From: Castor canadensis
Taxonomy: Eukaryota > Chordata > Mammalia > Rodentia > Castoridae
Length of the DNA: 64,000 bases
Direction of reading: 5' to 3'
NCBI RefSeq assembly: GCF_047511655.1
Contig: NC_133403.1
Location: forward strand, 12,459,014 to 12,523,013
Part shown: positions 36,011-48,283 of the stretch, one piece after another
Layout of the letters: every line of letters starts with the position of its first letter
Numbering within the stretch: the first letter of the stretch is position 1
The notes under the pieces: generated by a model
The model's input: the letters and a program-made list of their open reading frames with translations, nothing else
Database searches by the model: none
What the model was told of the DNA's origin: nothing
Program-made: the position numbers and the translations under genes

Positions 36011-38011
36011 TCTTCTGTCACTAGAAATTGGAAATGTTACAACATCCTCATCTTCTCAGGTTTGCTGTCACCAGTGACAGGTGCTTGGTCCCTAGCCAGT
36101 GCTTACTGCTTCTCTTTAAAAAGACCAAGTGAGGGGGCCTCCTCACCATCAGTCTTTGTTTTCAGAGTCCTGGTTATTCTGCATGTATTTCTAGGATGTT
36201 CATTGGGCCTCTGTGAGTTCCTCCCTCTGGGACCTCTGTGGGACTTTCTGGAGCTGGTGCTGCTGGCCCACCCTATGTGGGCTGTGATACCCTTGGGTCC
36301 ATGTACTGAGCAGAGGACCTAGTCCCTGCTGTGGGGGCCCACCCCAGAAGCCCCCAAAGCACCTTGGTTCTCCTTACATTTGTCTGATCCTTAAATGCCA
36401 TGTGCTGGCTATGGCTGGGGACATTGCCAGCACTCAGGTTCTCCAACCCCTTGCCTCCACCCCAAGGCAAGGGGCATGGGTCTCCTGAAGTCAGCTTGTG
36501 TGGCCTTTTTCATGGTCAGGGTGTCTCTTGCCTGAGCAGTGTTGTCATGTTGTGGGGGGAGGGGGTCAACTGGCCTCCACAGTGACCAACTCTGGCATCC
36601 TCATGACCCAAGGTCAAGACACTCCCAGGCGAGGCCCTCACACATGTCTTGTTTATGTCCCCGTCCTAGAAGCTGGTAGTTGAGTGTAGTCAGTCAATCT
36701 GGTTTCCATGCAAGAACCTTGCCTGCATGGCTGGAGAGCCTAGCACAGGCTGGCCAGCTCCCTTCATTGTTTCCATCCCTTGTTTAGGATAATTTGTGGT
36801 TGGTGGCATGGCTTGTGCTGCAGGGCCAGATTACCAAGGCTTGCAGTACCCAGACCACCAGGTGAGGGCCCTGGCTGTGCACCCTGAAGCCTCTCCTGGG
36901 CAGTCTTACAGGCTGCTGTGGGTTGCTGTCTTGGTACCCATCTCTTACCCCCACCCCCTTATCTCTGTGTTTACCCAGGCGCTCAGCCTCATGGCTGTCC
37001 TCCTTGAGCAACCCCTGCCCACATGGCCTCTGCTTGGACCTCATATAGTCATTCTGGCTGCAGTTACCTTCTAGCTATTCTCTGCCTTGACTGGCCTTGG
37101 GGATTTGCCCATGAAGTTCCTGGGCATGGGCTAAGTTAGGTGCCCCTGGCCCAGCCTGATCATCAGCTGGGGACTCTAGGAGTCATGATCTTAGCCATGT
37201 GGGGAGAATGCCACTATGGGATGCACCCAGCAGCTCAGATTTGTGAATCCTAGTTTTTTCAGGGGACCTGGGGGGATGGGTGCCCACGCTGGGGTGGAGA
37301 AGATGCAGGCTGGGGCATCCTGTGGCTTATCTGAACATTGCAGTTGGTGAACTAGATTTCTCAAGCTTTGCGAAATACTTCCTTCTCTCTCTGAAATTCT
37401 CATTAGGCTGTTCATGCTTCCGAATGTGCTTGCTGCTGTCTACATTTTGCCAGATAATGGGGCGGCAGAGATGGCTCCCAGTCTTGTGATCCCTGGGGCC
37501 TTCACTTTGTGTCCTGGAGGGAGGTGCTAGGTACTCCCAGGGCCCATCCCAGCTGATTGCTATCTGGGCCACAGAGCCCACAGGGACATTGAGTTATATG
37601 GATGGGAAAACTGAGGCTTGGGCCACCAAGGAGTTTGGAATGGCATAGATGGGGAGGGGTCTCAGCCTGAGTAAGGACCACCCTTCACAAAGCCAGTTTC
37701 CTTTCTGCAAGGATTCACCACCTATCCTAGGCCCAGAATCAAGGTCATAGCCTATTAATGCCTCAGGTGTGCCTTCTTCATCCAGCTGGACTAGGCTCTC
37801 CTGTGTGTCTAAGAGGCCATGTGACCAACTGACCATACAGGCCGAGTGTCTAAGGTGCCCGCATCCCCCACTTGTGCCTTTAATTTTTTTTTAAAAATAG
37901 ATGAATATCTGCTTGTTTTTCAGAAAATGTAGAAAATAGAAAAGGAGGAGGAAAAGGAGGTCATGCTTGTCACCTCCATAGCCCAGCACTGTCCTTTGCC
38001 ATGTGGATTTT

Positions 38012-38104
38012 TGGATTTTATTTTGTCTTTTTGCAGCACTGGGGATGGAACCTGGGGCCTTGCACATTCTAGGCAGGTGCTTTGCCACTGAGTCACACTC
38101 CAGC
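38012..38104 (-). repeat. ID-type SINE
   Basis: 'gcagcactggggatggaacc', 'ctaggcaggtgctttgccac' and 'tgagtcacactccagcc' in reverse orientation. Confidence 0.82.
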
Positions 38105-39081
38105 CTTCCCGTGAGGCTTGTAAGCATGATGGAGGCTGTGGTCCCACTCCCCCAGTGTCCCCTCATTGGTATCTCCCATTGCTGGCCTTCAGATGTGTGG
38201 CCAATGAGTGTGGGAGAGGATGGACTCTTCTCCTTCCACACACATGCTCTGTGGTTCTGAGCCTACTTCTCTTCTGACACACCTGCTTGTTCTTTCTCCA
38301 GCCTTGCATTTTTCCTAGATGGGCTCAAGAAACTTGACCCTTTTCACATCATGCATTTTCAGGCTGTTTCCAATCCTTTTGCACCATCAGTTCAGCTGCA
38401 GTAAACATCTCACACACTCAGAGGTCCTTTCCTTTATTTGCTCAACTTGGGCTTGACCTTGAGGTCTCAGCGGGGAAGGGGTATGTGTGTGCTAGGGACA
38501 GAGACATGGTTGGGAAGATCAGACATCACAAGGCCTAGGAGAACAACCTGAAAGAGGTCCTTATGACAGCCCATCTCCTGAAAGACATCCAGGCCCACAT
38601 CTGTAGACAGGACCCATCTTGGGACCTGCAGAAGACTGGGGCTCCTTTGGGAAGACAGATAAGCCAAGAAACCACCACCAGTCAGGCACCCCCTAACCCA
38701 TCCCTCATCTGTAAAGTGGGAGACTCTGCTGGCAGGCATGTATGAGGTAACCCCACTTCTAGTGGTTTATCCAGGATCCTGGGCCATCCTGGACTTTTCT
38801 CACCTGCCCCTAGGCTGGTCCCTGTGAGTCTTAGAGGACTAGTGACTCTAGGTAAGTCACTGAGGGTCCCTGGCAGTGAGTGGCAGCCCAAGAGCTGAGT
38901 CCCATGTGCACATAGCTTGAGGCACCTCAGCTTCCCCCACTCCCATGCAGAGGCCCATAATGGTGGGGGAGCTCCAGGGTTCACTGATGGAGTTGGCTGT
39001 GCCTCTTGGAGCATGCCATGGGCCACCCAGTCTGGTCTCCATGGTGAGAGTGGTGCACTGGGGTCCTGTCCAAGAGTGGAT

Positions 39082-39225
39082 GCATGATGAGGAAGGGATG
39101 GGGTGAAGGAGACAGGAGAGTTATGGATTCAAGGAGAGAGGGGGAGCTGAGGGGACAAGGAGATGTGGGATGGGGAAGGAAGGGGTATGGGGGCAGTACA
39201 GGATAGGGGTGCAGGGGATCAAGGC
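39082..39225 (+). repeat. Polypurine (G/A-rich) tract
   Basis: About 140 bp dominated by GGA and GGGG words, for example 'aggagagagggggagctgag'. It could adopt triplex or quadruplex structures; no repeat family was recognised. Confidence 0.6.
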
Positions 39226-41280
39226 TTGCAGGTGGGTGAAGACCCTGGACTGTGGGCCAGTGACCACACACTGCACCTTCTGAGGGGATTAGAGCTGCTG
39301 GACTAGGGGCTTTCCTGAACATTCTGAGGGAGGGCAGGACATGGGTTCTGAAGTTTCTGGGCTCTCCAGTTAGCAGGCCCAGTCTATAAGTCTCACCTGT
39401 TCCACTAGCCTGGGGAGAGTGGGGGAGAGGATCACTACTTCCCAGGGGAGCAGGTGACCTGTTCATGGTCCCAGAGAAGATAAGAGCACGGCCAAGACCT
39501 TGCATGGGCCTACTACTCTTTGCTGGGCTTCCCCTGCCATCCTGTCCACTGTAGCCCCTGGCCCAGCTGGGGCCAAGGACTTGGATGAAACTAAGATCAT
39601 CTTCCCTGGGCCTCACAGCATGTGAAAAAGAGCATCTTACATCCGGGATACCCGAATGCCAAGTTCAGGATAGCCAACTCAACAAGCAAAGTGGGCCTCC
39701 CTGCCAGACCTGCCCCTGGCAAGCACATCTTCCCTTGTCTTCTTGGTGACATTTCCTTGGCATTTGCCTGTCTACAGGGAGCTATTGTTTGTGAGAAGAC
39801 TAATTCACTGAGTATTTGTGTTTGAAGGAATAATTCCAGGTGTTTATTTACCAAACCTGTGAAACAGAGGCATTGGTTAATTTTAAATTAAGCCTTTGTG
39901 CTCAGAGACTTTTGCCTCTTCTGAGCCAGGAACTTCAGAATTCACTGTTGCTGGGAATGGGCCTGGGTGAGGTCCCAGGGCAGGGTACAAGAGAGAGTGC
40001 ATTGTACTGGTATCCCAAGTACACAGCCTGTGCCCTGGGGGAGCCCTGGGCTTGATCTGCAAGAGATGCTAGGTACCCCTTATGGCAGCCTTGGAGCCTT
40101 GGGGTCTAGTGTGTAGGCTGTCACCATCTCCTTGCTCCTAGTGACTTTTCCCCAACCCTGACCCCACTTGTCCTGCTCTGCTCACTCAGAGTCTTCCCAC
40201 CCCCACTGATGATGACGACACCCCAGAACCACCACTACCCTTGTAAGGGCAGGAGAGTGAATCTTGGGCCCGACCCCCTTGTTGACCTCCTTGTTGGAGG
40301 ACAGTGGGCCTGGGCAGGAGGGAGGGAGCCAGGTGAGACTAGTGAAGTGTCTGTCCCTTATTGCCTCCCTGCAGCTGGTAGGGTCTGCTGCCAGGGCCAG
40401 AAAGCTCTTGCACTGGACCTGGTTCTCTCCACCACTCCTTCAGCAAATATTTACCTGGCTCCCCTAACCCCATGAAACTGCCCATCCCCTTCAGAATAAA
40501 AGCCACCCAGATCCCTGTGCCACCACCAGCCACACCCACCTCAATTCTGTAGATTGTCTCGTGACCCTTCCCCTGGGTGTCCTAAAGGCAGAGGTCCTCG
40601 GGCAACCCATCTGATCCTGTTGCAGCCCAGAGGAGGTCTTTCTCCTGACATTTCTCCAGGGTCCCTCAAAAACCAGCCCCAGGGTACAGTGCAAGCTCTG
40701 ATTCCTTGTGGCAATCAAGCATGGGAACTGCACTGCTTTGCTGGCCTGGCCACTGTTCTCTGGCTACTCATCCTTGCTGCCTTAGTGCAACAGAAACAAA
40801 TCAAGTACTTACTACATGCTAACTGCTGGGCTGGCTGCTGCCTAGCACAGGCCAAAGTGGTCTTGTCTCCCCCACTCTGACCTTCATTTCTAGATGTGGT
40901 AGCAGAGGAAGATTTAGAGTTTTGTAAATCCTTATCCAAGAAGAGGTAGTGGAGGCACAATAGGAGCTTCGCAGTGTGATCCTAATCTCACAGGTTAGTT
41001 TTCTGTATCTTCCCTTAATCCTGTCCTCTCTGAACAATATCTAGTAGAAATTTCTTGGTTGTGGAATGTGAAAGGTAATCAATGATAGGTACACTTTTAT
41101 CCCCTTATTTTCCATATTTTATTGGTCGTTTCTTTGGGAATCTTGGTTTAGGGACTTGGATGCCTGTGTGCTGACTTATTTTAGGTTTTTTCTTGTTTTC
41201 TCATATTCATTATTCAACAATGAAAGTATCTAAGACTATGAATTTACCTTTGGGTACAACTTTGACTATAATCTGTTACT

Positions 41281-41400
41281 TTTGTTTTGTTTTGTTTTTG
41301 AGTTGGGCTCCCACTGTGTTGCCCAGTCTTAGGCTCAAGTGATCTTCCTGCCTCAGATTCCCAAGTAGGAGGAATCATGGGCATCTGCCACCTTACCCAG
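41281..41400 (-). repeat. 7SL-derived SINE
   Basis: 'cccactgtgttgcccagtct' and 'tgatcttcctgcctcagatt' after a TTTTG-rich reverse tail. Confidence 0.75.
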
Positions 41401-41427
41401 TTAATCTGTATTGCTGTTTGCTTGTTT

Positions 41428-41510
41428 GTTTTTGGTGGTACTGAGCTTTGAACTTAGGGCATTGCACTTGCTAGGCAGGTACTCTGCCACTTGAGCTACA
41501 CTCTAGTGCT
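41428..41510 (-). repeat. tRNA/ID-like SINE
   Basis: 'ggtggtactgagctttgaac' and 'aggtactctgccacttgagc' in reverse orientation. Confidence 0.8.
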
Positions 41511-41562
41511 GCTATTTTAAATTAAAAACAAATTTCTATTATCTACCTATCTATCTATACTT

Positions 41563-41757
41563 CTTTTTTTGGGGTGGTACTGGAATTTGAACTCAGGGCT
41601 TTGCATTTGCTTTGCGCTTGCAAAGCAGGCACTCTACTGCTTGAGCCATACCTCTAATTTATTTTACTTTGATTAATTTGGAGTTGAAGTCTCTGTTTTC
41701 CCAGGCTAACCTCGAACCACAATCCTCATCTCAACTTCCCAAGTAGCTAGGATAATG
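41563..41757 (-). repeat. Composite SINE
   Basis: tRNA-like half with an internal duplication of the 'tttgc(tttgcgcttgc)aaag' segment, then a 7SL-like half ending 'aagtagctaggataatgaat'. It lies directly beside the LINE-1 block. Confidence 0.75.
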
Positions 41758-42032
41758 AATCTAAAGTGATAATTCATTGCGGGTTTGACTTGCTTTTCCC
41801 TACTACTGGAAGTATTGTGTATCTTTTCATGAGTTTATTGGCTATGTGTATGTGTGTTTTGTGTTAAGTTTTAGGATTTCTTTTTATAATATTCTGGGTA
41901 TTATTTCCTTATCAGATATATTATTTACAAATCTTTTCTCCCTTTTTGTGGGTATCCTTTCTTGTTTATTTATTTGTGTATGGGATCTTTTCACTCTGTT
42001 GATTGTGTCATTTGAACAGACTTTTTAAAAAA

Positions 42033-42125
42033 TTTTTCTTTTTTCTTTTTGGTGGCACTGGGATTTGAACTCAGGGCCTCATACTTGCTAGGCAGATGCT
42101 CTACCACTTAAGCCACTCCACAGCT
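42033..42125 (-). repeat. tRNA/ID-like SINE inside LINE-1
   Basis: 'gcactgggatttgaactcag' and 'gctctaccacttaagccact' in reverse orientation, splitting the L1 sequence. Confidence 0.85.
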
Positions 42126-42138
42126 GGCTAGGCCAGTT

Positions 42139-42250
42139 TTATTTATTTATTTACTTACTTACTTTTATTTTTTGCAATAATGGGCTTTGAACTAACTCAG
42201 AGCTTTACACTTTTGAGACAGGTGCTCTACCTCTTGAGCTTCCAGCCCAG
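42139..42250 (-). repeat. tRNA/ID-like SINE inside LINE-1, with an (ATTT/ACTT)n tail
   Basis: 'aataatgggctttgaactaa' and 'caggtgctctacctcttgag'; the reverse tail has become ATTT and ACTT tetranucleotides. Confidence 0.75.
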
Positions 42251-42639
42251 TTTTGTTCTTTTTAAGGCTCTCAGAGGAGCCATATGAATCTTATTGAAGG
42301 ATTTTTCTATTTTTCCCAAAAATGTCGCTGGGGTTTTGATTGGAACTATATGGATCTGCGAGTGCTTTGGGTAGTATTGTCATCGTAACAGTAAAGTCTT
42401 CCCATCCATGAACGTGGTATGTCTTTCCATTTGCTTATGTCTTCTTTAATTTATATCTATAATGTTTTAGTTTTCAGTGTACATATCTTACATTTCTTTT
42501 CTTAAGTTTATTGCTAAGTATCTTATTTTTTAAATGCTGTTGTAAATTAAATAGTTTTTAAATTTCCTTTTTCTATTGTTAGTGTATAGAAATGCAACTA
42601 ATTTCTGTGATTTTATATCCTACAACTTTGCTGGGTTTT

Positions 42640-42741
42640 TTTTAAATTATTTTTAATTTTTTTGGCAGTGCTGGGGTTGGAACTCAGGGCCCTCATGCTT
42701 GCTAGACAGACACTCTGCTACTTGAGCCACTCCATCAGCCC
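42640..42741 (-). repeat. tRNA/ID-like SINE inside LINE-1
   Basis: 'gtgctggggttggaactcag' and 'cactctgctacttgagccac' in reverse orientation, splitting the 'acaactttgctgggtt' L1 text. Confidence 0.85.
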
Positions 42742-43115
42742 TGGTTTTGATTTTTAGCTGTAGAAATTTTGAATGTGTGTGGAATCTTTAGGATTTTCTG
42801 CATATACCATCTCATCATCTGTGAGCAGATTTCTTCTTTTTCAATATGGATATCTTCTAGTTCTATTTTTTGCCCAATTACTCTGACTAGATCTTCCACT
42901 GAATCAAAGTAGCAAAAACAGGCATCCTTGCTTTGTTCCTGATGTTAGGAAAAAGCTTTCAGTTTTCACCTTGCACATGTTTGCTGTGGGCTTTTCATGT
43001 ATAGCTTTCATCATGTTGAGAAAGTTCCCTTCTCTTCCTAGTTTTTTATTTTTTAATCATAAAAAGGTGTTTGTTAATTTTTCCTATAACAATTTACATG
43101 ATCAGGGTTTTCCCT

Positions 43116-43317
43116 CTTTTTTTTTTTTTGGTCCTGGGGCTTGAACTCAGGGCCTACCTACACTTTGAACCACTCCACCAGCCCTTTTATTTGTGAAGGG
43201 ATTTTTTCAAGATAGGATCTCCCAAACTGTTTTTCTGGGTTGACTTTGAGCCACAATCCTGCTGATCTCTGCCTCCTGAGTCGCTAGGATTACAGGTGTG
43301 AGCCACCAGTGCCTAGC
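43116..43317 (-). repeat. Composite SINE inside LINE-1
   Basis: Shortened tRNA-like half ('ggtcctggggcttgaactca', then directly 'tttgaaccactccaccagcc') plus 7SL-like half ('gagtcgctaggattacaggt'). It is the same internally deleted form as the element at 1286-1495. Confidence 0.87.
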
Positions 43318-43622
43318 CCATTAATTTTGTTATGTGGTGTATTACATTGATTCTTTTTTTGGGGAGGGGGGTTGCTGGGGATTGAGCACATTGATTCATT
43401 TTTATATGTTGAACAATAGGCTTTATAATCTTCTTAATACACTGCTGAATTCAGTATATTACTGAATTTCTGCTTCAGTATCCATAAGGCACATTGTTTT
43501 CTTCTAGTGTCCTTGTCTGACTTTGATATCAGGGTAATACTGATCTCCTGGAATAAGTTTAGAAGTGTTCCCTCCTTTTTACCTTTTGAGAAGAGATTGA
43601 AGATTAATGCTAATTCTTTTGT

Positions 43623-43813
43623 TTTCGGCAGTCCTGTGGTTTGAAGTCATGGCCTGATGCTTAGCTAGGCCGGCGCTCTACCTCTTGAACCACATATCCG
43701 TTTTTGTGTTGGGTATTTTCGAGATAGGGTCTTGTGAACTTTTTGCCTGATCTGGCTTCAAGCTACCGTCCTCCTGATCTCTGCTTCCCAAGTGTGAGCC
43801 ACCAGTACCTGGC
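43623..43813 (-). repeat. Composite SINE inside LINE-1
   Basis: 'cagtcctgtggtttgaagtc', 'ggcgctctacctcttgaacc', then a 7SL-like half 'tcctgatctctgcttcccaa' with an internal loss before 'gtgtgagccaccag'. Confidence 0.82.
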
Positions 43814-43868
43814 TAATATTATTTCTTGTATTTAAATGTTTGATAGAATTAACATTTAGTCCTGGAAT

Positions 43869-43970
43869 TTTGTTTTTTGGTTTTTAGTTTTGGTACTGGG
43901 ATTTGAACTCAGGACCTCAAGCTTGCTAAGCTAGGAAGGCGCTCTGTTACTGAGCCATGTCCTCGGTCCA
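43869..43970 (-). repeat. tRNA/ID-like SINE
   Basis: 'ggtactgggatttgaactca' and 'ctctgttactgagccatgtc' in reverse orientation. Confidence 0.82.
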
Positions 43971-44016
43971 GGGAATTAGTGATTACTAATACAACTCCTT
44001 GCTCCTTATAGGTCAA

Positions 44017-44433
44017 CAGTATTTCCCCTTATCCACAGCTTTGCTTCCCATGGCTTCAATTACCTGTGGTCAACCCTGGTCCAAAAATATTAAGTGGAAA
44101 ATTCCTGAAATAAAAAATTCATGAGTTTTAAATAGCATACTATCTCAAGTATGTCATTTACTTCACCTCCTCTCACATCATCACAAGAAGAGTAAATACA
44201 GTACAATAAGACGTTTTGAGAGACACACATCATAGTCACGTAACTCTTGTTGTAATTGTGTTTTATCAGTATAGTTATTTTCTCACTGTGCCTATTTTGT
44301 AAGTTAAATTTTATCATAGGTATTTATGTATAGGAAAAAACATAGTACACTTTGGGTTCATTGCTATCTGGGGTTTCAGGCACTCACTGGGGGGGAGTCT
44401 TTTAGTGTATTTTCCTTGGATAAGGGAGAACTG
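44017..44433. mobile_element. Non-autonomous Tigger/pogo-like DNA transposon
   Basis: The left end CAGTATTTCCCCTTATCCAC and the right end, read in reverse as CAGTTCTCCCTTATCCAAGG, are imperfect terminal inverted repeats. A TA follows the right end, as expected for Tc1/mariner-type insertion; the left TA appears mutated to AA. Inside, 'aattacctgtggtcaaccct' and 'aatattaagtggaaaattcc' resemble the end of an old mammalian Tigger-group element. At 417 bp it encodes no transposase and depends on an autonomous relative. The family name is from memory and not certain. Confidence 0.7.
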
Positions 44434-44609
44434 TATTCAAGTTTTTCTGTTTCTTCATGATTCAGTCTTGGTAGGTTGTGTGTTTCCAGGAATTCATCCA
44501 CTTAATTTATCCAATTTGTTGTTTATAATATTCTCTTACCTTTTTTTTTTTTTTAAATACAAGGAAGAGACATATCAAAGCAGTTGGGTTTTTTTGTTGT
44601 TGTTCTTCT

Positions 44610-44945
44610 GGTAGTTGTTTGGCTGGGTTGGATCTTGTTTTTTATTTCTTGGATTCACACCTAACTTGTTACAGTCCTCAGCCCACAGATCCACAGTTTC
44701 CCAAGACAGTAAAAAATGCTCCCCACAGGCAGCTGACAGGCCTGCTGCAAACAACTGGAGCAGCCCCAGTACATTCAGAGTCACAGGGCCTTGCTGCGAA
44801 AATCAGTTCCACACCACAGCAGTCATTGTTCTCAGGAGGAGTGGTCCCTTCTTCCCCACAACCTTCTCACAACCTTGTGGTGGCCACCCACAGATTAAAA
44901 AACTTGCAGTATAAGAGTGAGTTCGTCAGGTTATCCAGGCTTCAC
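44610..44945. other. Unclassified segment between transposable elements
   Basis: About 330 bp of mixed composition between the DNA transposon and a SINE. It has open frames on both strands (for example 44619-45122 plus, 44575-44784 minus) but no recognised domain. It may be part of an old LTR. Confidence 0.4.
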
Positions 44946-44963
44946 ACCCCCCAGAGTTTTCCC

Positions 44964-45182
44964 TCTTTTTTTTTTTCCCCAGCACTGGAATTTGAACTCA
45001 GGGCCTCGTGCTTGCTTGGAGGTATTCTACCATTTGAGCCACTCCACCAGCCCCTTTTTGTGTTAGGTGTTTTTGAAATAGGATCTTGCTTTCATTTCGT
45101 TTGGACTGGTCTTGAACTGTAATCCTCCTGTCTCTACCTCCTGAGTAGCTAGGATTGCAGACATAAGACACCAACACCCAGA
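44964..45182 (-). repeat. Composite SINE
   Basis: 'cagcactggaatttgaactc', 'ctaccatttgagccactcca', then 'tgagtagctaggattgcaga' in reverse orientation. Confidence 0.85.
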
Positions 45183-45368
45183 TTCTTTTGGTTTTTTGAG
45201 CAAAACTGCTTCACTGGAATTGAGAGATCCAGGTAACATGTGTTCACTGCCTCCAAAGGAAAGGCATTGACTGTGAGAATGGCAGAATCTTGATGCTGAA
45301 AATCCAGAAATTTTACCATGCTGTTTCCTTAAGGAATTTCAGAGCTAGGTTAGCTTTTTAAAGATCTC

Positions 45369-45508
45369 AAGGTGTTAGCCGAGTGCATAGCACACACTGT
45401 AGTCCCAGCTACTTGTGAGACTGAGGCAGGAGGCTCACTTGAGTCCAGGAGTTCAAGGCCAGTCTGGGCAACCTAGCAAGTCCCTGTCTCAAAGAAAAAA
45501 AAAAAAAA
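45369..45508 (+). repeat. 7SL-derived (Alu/B1-like) SINE
   Basis: 'tgtagtcccagctacttgtg', 'agactgaggcaggaggctca' and 'ggccagtctgggcaacctag' followed by an A-tail. Confidence 0.88.
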
Positions 45509-45879
45509 GTGGTGGGCAGAGAAGACAAGAGAAGAGAAAAGACATTTTGTTTTAACAAAGCCATCAGCTCTTCCCTACCATGAAAGAGTATCTATGACAC
45601 AAGGCAGAGGCTAGGCAGGAAGCATAGTGAACCTGACGTGTGGAGAAGCACTGTTAAGCCCTCCTAGGGCTGTGGGAAGCCTGGCAGAAAGAGTAACCCA
45701 GACCTCAGCAAGGCCAGCACGTCAGGGTTGGACCCTAGGAAATGGACACATCATATTAGGAGGCCAGAAGAAGTGACCCTGATGAAACTGAGTTACAAAG
45801 TAATGGAATGAGACACATCCAAGGTTCCCTCGGTTGCTGCTATGTTCCCTTCCAGAATTTACTCTCTCTCATATTATGA

Positions 45880-46181
45880 AGTAGGACTGGGTAGGACCTG
45901 TAAAAGGTGATTAGGACTCCATCCTCATCAGTGGATTAATCCAATGATGGATTAATGAGTTATTTTAAGAGTGGGTCTGCTATAAGAGCCAGTTTGCCTG
46001 GGTTTCTTGTGCTGTTTCTGGCTATGTATGTGATGCCATGTGCCACCCTGAATCCCTACCATCATCACTAGATGTTGCTCCTCAACCTTGAATACAACCA
46101 TGAGCCAAGATAAACCTCTTTTCTCTTTAACTTGACCAGTCTGTGATATTGTGTTATTAGCAGCAGAAATGGACCTACACA
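45880..46181 (+). repeat. Solo LTR, ERVL-MaLR-like
   Basis: 'ggacctgtaaaaggtgatta', 'gtggattaatccaatgatgg', 'gagccaagataaacctcttt' (polyadenylation region) and the 3' end 'gcagcagaaatggacctaca' follow the MaLR LTR order. The sequence from about 45560 may extend it. There is no retroviral gene sequence. Confidence 0.72.
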
Positions 46182-48283
46182 GCTTCTCTTTTGAATAGAA
46201 AATTTATCCCCAACTCAGGCTCCAACCCCAACACAGACAACCCCACTGGAGGCTTGCCATGTTGAGCATGGTTTCCGGCCATGTCTCTGTGGTTGGAAGA
46301 ACCCTGTCTGCTCATCCCAGCTCTCTCTGTTGTATCTCTTGTTTTTCCCCTTTTGTCATTTCATTTTCTGCTGGGTTTGCAAGGACATCTTGGATTTGCC
46401 TTTTTCCCCCAATGTGTACTGGTTTTCTGCAGTGTCCTCTCTGTTGTTTCCTGTCTCTGCCAAGGTAGTTGTAAATATCCAGGGACTCCTGCTTATTTAT
46501 GACTACTCCTTTTCTTTATGGTCTGTTCTCTAACCTTTGAGGGGCATACCAGAGATTCCCAATGCCTGTGCTAATAGATATGTTCTCCCCGTGGATGCTC
46601 AGAGTCCATGGACTTAGCCATCCCCATCTGTCACAGAGGATGGTCAGGTGGGGATCAGAGGCTAGGGTTCTTTGTAGATTGTGGTGCTAGGGACAGGCTG
46701 GACCTAGCCTCAGAGATCTTGGCAGGGGAGAGTGGGAAGTGGAGGCAGCCTTTTCTAGTATTCAGGACAGTGATGGAGGTGCAGGAGGCATTGATAGCTG
46801 AGCCCTGGTCCTCTCTTCTCTGCTGAAGAGTATGTTAGGACTTTCAGGCCCACCCACTCCCCGTTTTCCAGGTGGGTAGGTAGAAGCCACATGGGTACAC
46901 ATGGGTGTGCATGGAGAGGCCTGTGGGGCATCTGTGGATCCCTGTGGATGGGTGTGTTGTGTGTGTGTATTGTATTCAGGTGTGGCTGCATGCATGTGTC
47001 TGTTGTTGGTTTTAAGAAGGTACCCAAACTATTAGCATTTCCTGCTGCAGCATTCCAGCCTCTTTGTGACAGGAGCTGGACACAGACAAGTCCAACTCCC
47101 CAGAAGGTTGTCATGGTATGTGTGTATTGGGAGCCAGACAGGGGCACTGCCAATACAGAAGAGCCTGAAGTCTGCCCTGGGTGGGGATGGAGAGAGCCCC
47201 CTGCCCATTCCCACTACTTCATTTGCATATAAAAGGCAGGCCTCTGCGTATTTGCTGGAGGTCCTTGGTGTCTGAACCTGTTGCCATGGGCACTCCAGAG
47301 CTGGCTCCCAGCAGGGGCTGGGGGAAGGAGGGGTGGGCTTGGTTGGTTAAGAGCAGGAAGGCAGCCTCCAGTTCCACTTCTGGGAAAGAAGGGTCCCCTA
47401 CACCCTACCCTAGGAGCAGCCAGAACTGGCCAGAGGCTATGTGGGACCCTAGGACAAGGACAGACTTGAGGAACTCAGGCCCTTGGTGCCTGGAACCTCT
47501 GCCCAGGACAGGGTAGGCTCTGATTCCTGGCTGGGTTGATGTCATGTTTCACCTGCTCATCCTGTGATTTCCTGGGATGGGAGCGGTTGGAAGCACCTTT
47601 CCCTTGAGAACCTTGAGACTTCTATGTAGACAGGCCCTTTTCCCAAGGGATGACAACTCTGCCTGAGTATTGTGTTCTGTCTTTTGTCCCTCCCAAAACC
47701 TTGGTGACTGACAGCAAAGAAAGTGACATCATTTCCTTGTTCTAGAAGGTCTGGGGAGGCTTCTTTGGTGCTGGTTTCTGCACCTCATTGTCTCTTGGCT
47801 TCTAGGGTGAGGCTGCCAATTGTTCTTCTGTCTCTAGCCTGAATCTCTCCCTCCAGGAACCTCTGGCATCCAGTGGTCCCTCCTCCCCAGCCTAACAGAT
47901 CCCAAACTGCACCTGAGTGGAGGGTCCAGGCTCCTTTCCCCCTACTGTACCTTCCAGCTATGCAGGCCTGGATCCCTGAAGCTGCCCAGACCCCTGCAGC
48001 TGCCAGGACTCCACTTTCTCTTTCCCACTCTCACCTTTCATCCATCCAGAACCAGGCAGCCACAGTCCACCACAGAGGAGGCCCACCTTCCCGTGGGGCC
48101 TGCCTCTGCCATGGCAGCTGGAGGGTCTTTCCTTATACCTCAGTCAGAAGTGCCACCCTGATGTCCTTCCACATCTCCCAAATATGACCAGATTTGCTTG
48201 CAGCCCTCATGCAGGCAGGGCCAAGGAGAGGGGAGTCTCACTGCTTGGATTCTAGGTATTGTTCCCTCAATAAAGAAATGAGA

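Larger units (their letters stand above)
41758..43980 (-). repeat. LINE-1 relic interrupted by at least six SINEs
   Basis: Reverse-strand L1 3' sequence appears in collinear pieces: 41758-42032 (region like 'gagtttattggctatgtgta', 'ccttatcagatatattattt'), 42251-42639 ('agtgctttgggtagtattgt', 'ttgttagtgtatagaaatgc'), 42742-43115 ('tccttgctttgttcctgatg'), 43318-43622 ('gtccttgtctgactttgata') and 43814-43868. Between them sit SINEs. The order fits one old element progressing from its 3' end toward ORF2. Reading frames are destroyed. Confidence 0.8.

Noticed and set aside
38981-39616. 211-codon minus-strand open frame
   Set aside because: Explained by the polypurine tract, which reads as Pro/Ser/Leu-rich sequence on the other strand.
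44619-45122. 167-codon plus-strand open frame
   Set aside because: It runs into a reverse-oriented SINE at 44964, so its C-terminal part is repeat-derived; no domain is recognised.
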